DNA from: Bradyrhizobium sp. KBS0727 | GTDB lineage: Bacteria > Pseudomonadota > Alphaproteobacteria > Rhizobiales > Xanthobacteraceae | Direction of reading: 5' to 3' | Length of the DNA stretch: 64,000 nt | NCBI RefSeq assembly: GCF_005937885.2 | Contig: NZ_CP042176.1 | Location: 3,529,501-3,593,500 of the forward strand | In this document: in pieces, positions 57,690-64,000 of the stretch | Layout: every line of letters begins with the position of its first letter | How positions within the stretch are numbered: the stretch's first letter is position 1 | The notes under the pieces: model-generated | What the model saw: only the letters and a program-made list of their open reading frames with translations | Database searches by the model: none | Told to the model about the DNA's origin: nothing | Translations under genes and position numbers: made by a program

Positions 57690-58007
57690 ATGGTCTCTCG
57701 CACCCGACTGAAATCGCTGCTTACCGGGCTCGCCCTCTACACGATGGCGGCGCTGATGGTCGGCTATTTCGGTGTCAACGCCTATACCGGCAAATACGGG
57801 CTGAACGCGCGTCAGGAACTCGATCAGGAGATCATCGCGCTGACGTCGGAACTGGCGCGGCTGAAGCGGGAACGGATGCAGGGCGAGCAGCGGGTTTCGC
57901 TGCTGAGGTCGGATCGGGTCGACCCCGACCTGCTCGACGAGCGCGCGCGCTTCCAGCTCGACTACGCCAATCCGCGCGACCTCGTGCGGACCGTCACGCC
58001 ACGCTGA
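57690..58007 (+). CDS. ftsB: Septum formation initiator FtsB/DivIC
   Basis: A 105-residue bitopic membrane protein of the divisome. LLTGLALYTMAALMVGYFGV is the single membrane helix, followed by a coiled coil (QELDQEIIALTSELARLKRE) and a C-terminal tail with DPDLLDERARFQLDYANPRD. It bridges FtsL and FtsQ to trigger septal wall synthesis. ATG 57690 gives the expected short cytoplasmic end. It is a common neighbour of eno and pdhA in this group. Confidence 0.9.
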   Translation: MVSRTRLKSLLTGLALYTMAALMVGYFGVNAYTGKYGLNARQELDQEIIALTSELARLKRERMQGEQRVSLLRSDRVDPDLLDERARFQLDYANPRDLVRTVTPR

Positions 58008-58055
58008 CGCATGCAACGGCGTGCACGTCGGGAACGCGCTGACGGCTCATCCGCA

Positions 58056-58088
58056 AATTTCAAAAACCTGCAAAATCAATTTCAAAAA
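58056..58088. promoter_or_regulatory. Two 11-bp direct repeats, two helical turns apart, before pdhA
   Basis: AATTTCAAAAA occurs at 58056-58066 and again, exactly, at 58078-58088; the start-to-start distance is 22 bases. The stretch is AT-rich amid a GC-rich region, 116-148 bases upstream of the pdhA ATG. Equal spacing on one DNA face suggests a cooperative regulator site. No known motif is matched. Confidence 0.5.
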
Positions 58089-58203
58089 TGTCGCGTCTCG
58101 TTGCAGTGCGGCATAGCAATATTTTCGCCGCCGCACGCAATGCTTTCGCAGCGGTTTGAGTTGGGATAGAGAGGGCTGATCGTCTCTCTCATCCGGAATT
58201 GCC

Positions 58204-59226
58204 ATGGCCGCACCCAAGAAAAGCGTTGAGAAGGAAGCAGGGCAGGAGAAGGCAAAGGGGTCCCCTCCGGAATTCACCAAAGCGCAGGATTTAGCTGCGC
58301 TCCGGGACATGCTGCTGATCCGCCGCTTTGAGGAAAAAGCCGGCCAACTCTACGGCATGGGTGCGATCGGCGGCTTCTGCCATCTCTATATCGGCCAGGA
58401 AGCCATCGTGGTCGGGATGCAGATGGCCCTGAAAAAGGGCGATCAGGTCATAACCGGATACCGCGACCACGGCCACATGCTGGCCTGCGGAATGGAAGCC
58501 AACGGCGTGATGGCCGAACTGACCGGACGGCGCGGCGGCTATTCCAAGGGCAAGGGCGGCTCCATGCACATGTTCAGCAAGGAGAAGAATTTTTACGGCG
58601 GCCACGGCATCGTCGGTGCCCAGGTTTCGCTCGGCACGGGTCTGGCCTTCGCCAATCGCTATCGCGGCAATGATTCCGTCAGCCTGGCTTATTTCGGCGA
58701 CGGCGCCTCCAACCAGGGCCAGGTCTACGAAAGCTTCAACATGGCGGAGCTGTGGAAGCTCCCGGTGATCTACGTGATCGAAAACAACCGTTACGCCATG
58801 GGCACTTCGGTGACGCGCTCCTCGGCCCAGACCGATTTCTCCAAGCGCGGTGTCTCCTTCAACATCCCCGGCAAGCAGGTCGACGGCATGGACGTTCGCG
58901 CCGTCAAGGCCGCGGGCGACGAGGCGGTGGCCTGGTGCCGCGCCGGCAAGGGACCGTTCATCCTTGAAATGCAGACCTATCGCTACCGTGGTCACTCGAT
59001 GTCGGATCCGGCCAAGTACCGGACCCGTGAAGAGGTCGAGAAGGTCCGCCACGACCAGGACCCGATCGAGCAGGTGCGCAATCGCCTGCTGGCGGCCAAG
59101 GTCCCCGAGCAGGAGTTGAAGGCCATCGACGCCGAGGTCCGCGAGATCGTCAACGCTTCGGCGGATTTCGCCCAGCGCGATCTTGAGCCGGATGCGTCCG
59201 AGCTTTGGACCGATGTGTACCGCTAG
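58204..59226 (+). CDS. pdhA: Pyruvate dehydrogenase E1 component, alpha subunit
   Basis: A 340-residue subunit of the E1 heterotetramer that decarboxylates pyruvate with thiamine diphosphate. GFCHLYIGQEAIVVGMQMAL, YFGDGASNQGQVYESFNMAE (the GDG-x-N thiamine motif region) and RYRGHSMSDPAKYRTREEVE (phosphorylation-loop region) are the family landmarks. The N-terminus begins with a Lys-rich segment (KKSVEKEAGQEKAKG). It heads pdhA-pdhB-DUF5076-pdhC-lpdA. Confidence 0.96.
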   Translation: MAAPKKSVEKEAGQEKAKGSPPEFTKAQDLAALRDMLLIRRFEEKAGQLYGMGAIGGFCHLYIGQEAIVVGMQMALKKGDQVITGYRDHGHMLACGMEANGVMAELTGRRGGYSKGKGGSMHMFSKEKNFYGGHGIVGAQVSLGTGLAFANRYRGNDSVSLAYFGDGASNQGQVYESFNMAELWKLPVIYVIENNRYAMGTSVTRSSAQTDFSKRGVSFNIPGKQVDGMDVRAVKAAGDEAVAWCRAGKGPFILEMQTYRYRGHSMSDPAKYRTREEVEKVRHDQDPIEQVRNRLLAAKVPEQELKAIDAEVREIVNASADFAQRDLEPDASELWTDVYR

Positions 59227-59271
59227 TTCTACCGCGCAGACCAAAACGAGAGACTGACTTCGGGAGCCGAT

Positions 59272-60666
59272 ATGCCCATTCAAGTGCTGATGCCTGCGCT
59301 GTCGCCCACCATGGAAAAGGGCAACCTTGCCAAGTGGCTGAAAAAGGAAGGCGAGACCATCAAGTCCGGCGATGTCATCGCCGAGATCGAAACCGACAAG
59401 GCGACGATGGAAGTCGAGGCGACCGATGAAGGCACGCTCGGCAAGATCCTGATCCCCGAGGGGACGGCCGATGTTGCCGTCAACACTCCGATCGCAACCA
59501 TTCTGGCTGATGGAGAGACCGCCGCCGATCTCGCCAAAGCGCCGGCTGCAGCACCTGCGAAGCAGGAGAAGGCCGCGGAATCCGCAGCTCCCGCCGCCGC
59601 CAGGGCGGAAGCGCCCGAGCCATCGCCAAAGGCACCGGCCGCTGCCGTCGCCGAGCCCGATCCGGAAGTCCCCGCCGGCACCGAGATGGTGACGATGACC
59701 ATCCGCGAGGCTCTGCGCGACGCGATGGCCGAAGAAATGCGGCGCGACCCTGACGTGTTCGTCATGGGCGAAGAGGTCGCCGAATATCAAGGTGCCTACA
59801 AGGTTACGCAGGGTCTGCTGCAGGAATTCGGCGACAGGCGCGTCATCGACACGCCGATCACCGAGCACGGCTTTGCCGGCATCGGGGTCGGTGCGGCGAT
59901 GGCGGGACTAAAGCCGGTTGTCGAATTCATGACCTTTAATTTCGCCATGCAGGCGATCGACCAGATCATCAATTCCGCGGCCAAGACGCTGTACATGTCC
60001 GGCGGCCAGATGACCTGCCAGATCGTATTCCGCGGTCCAAATGGTGCGGCGTCCCGTGTCGCTGCCCAGCACAGCCAGGACTACTCGGCCTGGTATTCGC
60101 AAGTGCCCGGCTTGAAGGTGATCGCGCCGTTCTCGGCCGCCGACTACAAGGGGTTGTTGAAGGCTGCGATCCGCGATCCCAATCCGGTGATCTTCCTCGA
60201 AAACGAAATGCTGTACGGCCACACCGGCGAGGTACCGAAGCTCGACGATTACGTGATCCCGATCGGCAAGGCGCGCATCGTTCGCTCTGGCGGACACGTC
60301 ACGCTGATCTCGTGGTCGAACGGCATGAGCTACGCGTTGAAGGCCGCCGACGAGCTGGCCAAGGAAGGCATCGAAGCCGAGGTGATCGACCTGCGCACGC
60401 TGCGCCCGATGGACACCGAGACCATCGTCGCTTCCGTCAAGAAGACCGGCCGTGCGGTGACGGTGGAAGAGGGCTGGCAGCAGAGCGGCGTCGGCGCCGA
60501 GATCGCCGCCCGCATCATGGAACACGCCTTCGACTACCTGGATGCGCCGGTGGCGCGGGTGTCGGGCAAGGACGTGCCGATGCCGTATGCGGCGAACCTC
60601 GAAAAGCTCGCATTGCCCACGGTAGCTGACGTGGTCGCGGCCGCCAAAGCCGTGTCGTATCGGTAA
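59272..60666 (+). CDS. pdhB: Pyruvate dehydrogenase E1 beta subunit with N-terminal lipoyl domain
   Basis: A 464-residue subunit. Residues 1-80 are a lipoyl domain with the lipoyl lysine in [20 protein letters not shown], followed by an Ala/Pro-rich linker (about 85-140). The E1-beta core runs from [20 protein letters not shown], with [19 protein letters not shown] and [21 protein letters not shown] lipoyl domain on E1-beta is known in alphaproteobacteria. Its lipoyl sequence is nearly the same as that of pdhC. Confidence 0.95.
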   Translation: MPIQVLMPALSPTMEKGNLAKWLKKEGETIKSGDVIAEIETDKATMEVEATDEGTLGKILIPEGTADVAVNTPIATILADGETAADLAKAPAAAPAKQEKAAESAAPAAARAEAPEPSPKAPAAAVAEPDPEVPAGTEMVTMTIREALRDAMAEEMRRDPDVFVMGEEVAEYQGAYKVTQGLLQEFGDRRVIDTPITEHGFAGIGVGAAMAGLKPVVEFMTFNFAMQAIDQIINSAAKTLYMSGGQMTCQIVFRGPNGAASRVAAQHSQDYSAWYSQVPGLKVIAPFSAADYKGLLKAAIRDPNPVIFLENEMLYGHTGEVPKLDDYVIPIGKARIVRSGGHVTLISWSNGMSYALKAADELAKEGIEAEVIDLRTLRPMDTETIVASVKKTGRAVTVEEGWQQSGVGAEIAARIMEHAFDYLDAPVARVSGKDVPMPYAANLEKLALPTVADVVAAAKAVSYR

Positions 60667-60671
60667 CGTTC

Positions 60672-60977
60672 ATGGCTGGTCCCAACGAACAGCCACTGCC
60701 GCCCGACGTCATCGGCCGCGAGGACGCGATCGAAATATTGCGTGCGTTCGTGGTCGATGGCGGGCTCTCGATCGCGTTCCAGCGCGCGTTTGAGAATCCG
60801 GATATGTGGGGCCTGCTGCTGGTCGATATCGCCCGCCACGCCGCGCGCGCCTATGGGCGCGAGGCCGAATACACCGAAGACGAGGCGCTGGGGCGCATCG
60901 TCGACATGTTCGAAGCCGAAATCAATCGACCGACTGACGTGGGCACGACCACGCCCCGGTCGCAACAAGGTCACTGA
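60672..60977 (+). CDS. DUF5076 domain protein in the pdh operon
   Basis: A 101-residue soluble protein. The core is [20 protein letters not shown] then [20 protein letters not shown], a helix-strand-helix pattern matching DUF5076, whose function is unknown. It is 5 bases after pdhB and 2 bases before pdhC, so it is certainly co-transcribed and perhaps translationally coupled. A role in assembly or control of the complex is inference. Confidence 0.85.
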   Translation: MAGPNEQPLPPDVIGREDAIEILRAFVVDGGLSIAFQRAFENPDMWGLLLVDIARHAARAYGREAEYTEDEALGRIVDMFEAEINRPTDVGTTTPRSQQGH

Positions 60978-60979
60978 CA

Positions 60980-62332
60980 ATGCCGATCAACATTTTGATG
61001 CCTGCGCTGTCGCCCACCATGGAAAAGGGCAACCTTGCCAAGTGGCTCAAGAAAGAGGGCGACAAGGTCAAGTCCGGCGACGTGATCGCGGAGATCGAGA
61101 CCGACAAGGCGACGATGGAAGTCGAGGCGGTCGACGAAGGCACGATCGCCAAAATACTTGTTCCTGAAGGCACGCAGGATGTTCCGGTCAACGATATCAT
61201 CGCGGTGCTGGCCGGCGACGGCGAGGATGTGAAGGCGGCGGGATCCGCTGCTGCGTCGGCGCCGAAGGCCGCCGCTGCACCGGCCGCGCAACCGGCTCCC
61301 GCAGCAGCGCCTGCTGCTGCCGCTCCTGCGCCCAGGCCCGCTGCCGCTGCACCGGCTCCCGCGCCGCAGGCCGCACCGGCGGCGCAAGCCAACGGCCACG
61401 CCCGCGTATTCTCGTCACCGCTGGCCCGGCGTCTCGCCAAGGAAGCCGGCATCGAGATCGGCCGCATCAACGGCTCCGGCCCGCATGGCCGCATCGTCGC
61501 CCGCGACGTCGCGGACGCCAAGTCGGGCAAGGGCCTGAAGGCGCCGGCGGCAGCCCCGGCCGCGGGTGGAGCGCCCGCGATTGCGCCGGCGATGAGTGAC
61601 CAGCAGATCCTCTCGCTGTTTGAGCCGGGCTCCTACGAAACCGTGCCGCATGACGGCATGCGCCGAACCATCGCGCAGCGCCTGACGGCGGCCACGCAGT
61701 CGATTCCGACCTTCTATCTCACCATCGACTGCGACATCGGCCGGCTGCTCGACGCGCGCGAACAGATCAATGCTGCCGCGCCGAAGGACAAGGAAAAGAA
61801 GCCGCTCTACAAGCTCTCGGTCAACGACTTCGTCATCAAGGCGCTCGCGGTCGCGTTGCAGCAGGTGCCAAACTGCAATGTCAGCTGGACCGAAGCCGGC
61901 ATGCTCAAGCACAAGCATTCCGACGTCGGCGTTGCGGTCGCGATGCCGGGCGGTCTGATCACCCCGATCATTCGCAATGCCGAGAGCAAGTCGCTGTCGA
62001 CGATCTCGAACGAGATGAAAGATCTCGCGGCGCGCGCCCGCACCCGAAAGCTCAAGCCGCAGGAATACCAGGGCGGCACGTCGTCGGTTTCCAACCTCGG
62101 CATGTTCGGCATCAGCCACTTCACAGCCGTCATCAACCCGCCGCAGTCGACCATCCTCGCGGTCGGAGCCAGCGAGGAGCGGGCGGTGGTGCGTAATGGC
62201 AAGGTCGAGGCCGCGCACATCATGAGCGTGACGATGTCGTGCGATCACCGCGCCATCGACGGCGCACTTGGTGCCGAGTTGATCGGAGCGTTCAGGCGAC
62301 TGATCGAAAATCCCGTCATGATGATGGTGTGA
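60980..62332 (+). CDS. pdhC: Dihydrolipoamide acetyltransferase (E2 of pyruvate dehydrogenase)
   Basis: A 450-residue core enzyme. A lipoyl domain (residues 1-80, [20 protein letters not shown]) is followed by an Ala/Pro linker, an E3/E1-binding domain ([19 protein letters not shown]) near residue 145, and the catalytic domain with the His-x-x-x-Asp motif in [20 protein letters not shown]. It moves the acetyl group to CoA. The first 50 residues closely match those of pdhB, consistent with gene duplication. Confidence 0.96.
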   Translation: MPINILMPALSPTMEKGNLAKWLKKEGDKVKSGDVIAEIETDKATMEVEAVDEGTIAKILVPEGTQDVPVNDIIAVLAGDGEDVKAAGSAAASAPKAAAAPAAQPAPAAAPAAAAPAPRPAAAAPAPAPQAAPAAQANGHARVFSSPLARRLAKEAGIEIGRINGSGPHGRIVARDVADAKSGKGLKAPAAAPAAGGAPAIAPAMSDQQILSLFEPGSYETVPHDGMRRTIAQRLTAATQSIPTFYLTIDCDIGRLLDAREQINAAAPKDKEKKPLYKLSVNDFVIKALAVALQQVPNCNVSWTEAGMLKHKHSDVGVAVAMPGGLITPIIRNAESKSLSTISNEMKDLAARARTRKLKPQEYQGGTSSVSNLGMFGISHFTAVINPPQSTILAVGASEERAVVRNGKVEAAHIMSVTMSCDHRAIDGALGAELIGAFRRLIENPVMMMV

Positions 62333-62336
62333 CAGC

Positions 62337-62415
62337 CGTCATTGCGAGCGCAGCGAAGCAATCCATTCACCACCGGAAGCATGGATTGCGTCGTCGCAAG
62401 TGCTCCTCGCAATGA
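62337..62415. repeat. Extragenic palindromic repeat, CGTCATTGCGAG type, copy 3
   Basis: CGTCATTGCGAG (62337-62348) pairs with CTCGCAATGA (62406-62415), and CAATCCAT (62359-62366) with ATGGATTG (62381-62388). The final outer base pairs are lost (GAGGG in place of GACGG). It starts five bases after the pdhC stop and lies inside the pdh gene run, before lpdA. Confidence 0.84.
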
Positions 62416-62460
62416 GGGAAGTGAACAGTCCGGTTGAACGATGAGAATGAGCGCATAGCC

Positions 62461-63879
62461 ATGGCCGACACATCCTTCGACATCATCATCATCGGCTCCG
62501 GCCCCGGCGGTTACGTCACCGCGATCCGCGCCGCCCAACTCGGCTACAAGACCGCGATCATCGAGAAATCCTATCTCGGCGGCATCTGCCTGAACTGGGG
62601 CTGCATTCCGACCAAGGCGCTGTTACGCTCGGCCGAGATCTACCACTACATGCAGCACGCCAAGGATTACGGACTGTCGGCCGACAACGTGTCATTCGAT
62701 CCGAAAGCCGTGGTGGCACGCTCGCGCGGCGTGTCGAAGCGCCTCAATGACGGCGTCGGCTTCCTGATGAAGAAGAACAAGGTGACGGTCATCTGGGGCG
62801 ACGCCTCGATCGACGCGCCCGGCAAGGTCACCGTGAAGAAATCCGCTGTCGATGCGCCGAAGGGCGCGCTCGGCGAGGGCGCCTATCAGGCCAAGCACAT
62901 CATCCTCGCGACCGGCGCGCGGCCGCGCGTGCTGCCGGGACTGGAGCCCGACAAGAAACTGGTCTGGACCTATTTCGAGGCGATGGTGCCGGACAAAATG
63001 CCGAAGTCGTTGCTGGTGGTCGGCTCCGGCGCGATTGGCATCGAGTTCGCGTCGTTCTTCCACACCATGGGTGCTGATGTCACCGTGGTCGAAGTGCTGC
63101 CGCAGATCCTGCCCGTTGAGGACGCCGAGATCGCCGGCCTGGCGCGCAAGCAGTTCGAGAAGCAGGGCATCAAGATTCTCAGCAACACCAAGGTCACAAA
63201 ACTCGAGAAGAAGGTCGACAGCGTCGTCGCCACCATCGACGACGGCAAGGCGCCGCAGACGGTCGAGTTCGAGCGGGTGATCTCCGCGGTCGGCGTGGTC
63301 GGCAATATCGAAGGCCTTGGGCTTGAAAAACTCGGCGTCAAGACCGACCGCGGCTGCGTCGTGATCGACGGCTACGGCAAGACCAACGTGCCCGGCATCT
63401 ACGCCATCGGCGACGTCGCGGGACCGCCGATGCTCGCGCACAAGGCCGAGCATGAGGGCGTGGTCTGCGTCGAGGCCATCAAGGGCCTGCATCCGCACGC
63501 GATGGACAAGAACCTGATTCCGGGCTGCACCTATTGCCAGCCGCAGGTCGCCTCGGTTGGTCTGACGGAGGCGAGGGCGAAAGAGGGCGGGCGCGAAATC
63601 CGGGTCGGCCGTTTCCCGTTCGTCGGCAACGGTAAGGCGATCGCGCTCGGCGAGGACCAGGGCCTGATCAAGGTGATCTTCGACAAGAAGACCGGACAAC
63701 TGCTCGGCGCCCACATGATCGGTGCCGAGGTCACCGAACTGATCCAGGGCTATGTGGTCGCGATGAACCTGGAGACGACCGAAGAAGAACTGATGCACAC
63801 GATCTTCCCGCATCCGACCTTGTCCGAGATGATGAAGGAAGCGGTGCTGGATGCCTATGGGCGCGTGTTGAACATGTAA
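62461..63879 (+). CDS. lpdA: Dihydrolipoamide dehydrogenase (E3)
   Basis: A 472-residue flavoprotein that reoxidises the lipoyl groups of the complex. FDIIIIGSGPGGYVTAIRAA binds FAD, GGICLNWGCIPTKALLRSA holds the redox Cys pair, LLVVGSGAIGIEFASFFHTM binds NAD, and the C-terminal IFPHPTLSEMMKEAV carries the catalytic His-Glu pair. ATG 62461 is canonical; the frame opens 27 bases earlier. A palindromic repeat separates it from pdhC. Confidence 0.96.
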   Translation: MADTSFDIIIIGSGPGGYVTAIRAAQLGYKTAIIEKSYLGGICLNWGCIPTKALLRSAEIYHYMQHAKDYGLSADNVSFDPKAVVARSRGVSKRLNDGVGFLMKKNKVTVIWGDASIDAPGKVTVKKSAVDAPKGALGEGAYQAKHIILATGARPRVLPGLEPDKKLVWTYFEAMVPDKMPKSLLVVGSGAIGIEFASFFHTMGADVTVVEVLPQILPVEDAEIAGLARKQFEKQGIKILSNTKVTKLEKKVDSVVATIDDGKAPQTVEFERVISAVGVVGNIEGLGLEKLGVKTDRGCVVIDGYGKTNVPGIYAIGDVAGPPMLAHKAEHEGVVCVEAIKGLHPHAMDKNLIPGCTYCQPQVASVGLTEARAKEGGREIRVGRFPFVGNGKAIALGEDQGLIKVIFDKKTGQLLGAHMIGAEVTELIQGYVVAMNLETTEEELMHTIFPHPTLSEMMKEAVLDAYGRVLNM

Positions 63880-63925
63880 GGCGCTATCGCTCGATTGCGC
63901 CCAACGACAAACGAGAGATCAATCC

Positions 63926-64000
63926 GTGAAAGACAATGACAATCTGACGATCGAACGCCCGACGTTCGTGACCCATCTCGAATGCGCGATGGAAGGCGAT
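63926..64000 (+). CDS. Threonine-synthase-like PLP enzyme, 5' part only
   Basis: The first 25 codons from a GTG start, ending at the window edge in frame. VKDNDNLTIERP precedes TFVTHLECAMEGD, a zinc-knuckle-like start (FVTHLEC) I recall from the threonine synthase family of fold-type II PLP enzymes in rhizobia. The catalytic lysine lies outside the window. GAGAG lies about 9 bases upstream. The identity rests on a short stretch only. Confidence 0.55.
   Translation, partial: MKDNDNLTIERPTFVTHLECAMEGD

Overview
The window is high-GC, gene-dense chromosomal DNA that reads as an alphaproteobacterium of the Bradyrhizobium/Rhodopseudomonas group. This rests on recall of protein families and gene order, not on a search. 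Supporting signs are the C-terminally extended S2 protein, a GTTC-N7-GTTC SOS box before lexA, a lipoyl domain fused to pyruvate dehydrogenase E1-beta, LpxI-type lipid A synthesis, and palindromic intergenic repeats of a kind familiar from these genomes. No rRNA, tRNA, phage, insertion sequence or CRISPR array is visible. Most of the window is core genome.

Layout. 1-4.6 kb is accessory: the start of a thiolase-like gene, a divergent TetR regulator overlapping an acyl-CoA synthetase, then a leftward cluster of a YafY/WYL regulator, a VOC (glyoxalase-fold) protein and an EVE-domain protein. A frameshifted carboxymuconolactone-decarboxylase remnant faces the regulator, and two matching operator-like sites lie in front of the cluster. 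4.9-20.5 kb is one long rightward block of translation and envelope genes: rpsB-tsf-pyrH-frr-uppS-cdsA-dxr-rseP-bamA-lpxD-fabZ-(inverted KTSC gene)-lpxA-lpxI-lpxB. It makes ribosomal and translation factors, UMP kinase, isoprenoids and undecaprenyl carrier, CDP-diacylglycerol, the outer-membrane assembly machine and lipid A. 20.5-25.7 kb holds gltA and gltX (leftward), glnS and an NTF2-like protein. 25.7-32.7 kb has comEC, lexA with its SOS box, moeA, a HAD phosphatase and several small secreted or unknown proteins.

32.7-38.4 kb has an old-yellow-enzyme-type oxidoreductase, a CtpA-like S41 protease and a large GGDEF-EAL protein. 38.6-43.3 kb is a leftward cluster: a PpiD-like foldase, trpD, trpC and moaC. 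43.5-50.4 kb contains tpiA, a leftward HTH-cupin/GNAT pair with an apparently leaderless promoter, secG, pyrG, a NIPSNAP protein, kdsA and an MFS transporter. 50.4-54.2 kb has a 39-residue membrane peptide, a glutaminase fused to STAS and cyclic-nucleotide-binding domains, a periplasmic unknown and queF. 54.3-64 kb is central carbon metabolism: enolase, two oxidoreductases, ftsB, and the pyruvate dehydrogenase genes pdhA-pdhB-DUF5076-pdhC-lpdA, followed by the start of a threonine-synthase-like gene.

No wholly new multi-gene system is evident. The best leads are regulatory or architectural: the paired WYL-cluster operators beside a decaying gene, the 9-bp inverted repeat over a leaderless start, 11-bp direct repeats two helical turns apart before pdhA, hairpins in successive gaps of the rpsB operon, and the glutaminase-STAS-cNMP fusion. 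Coordinates were counted by hand from the sequence; structures and promoters are visual predictions.
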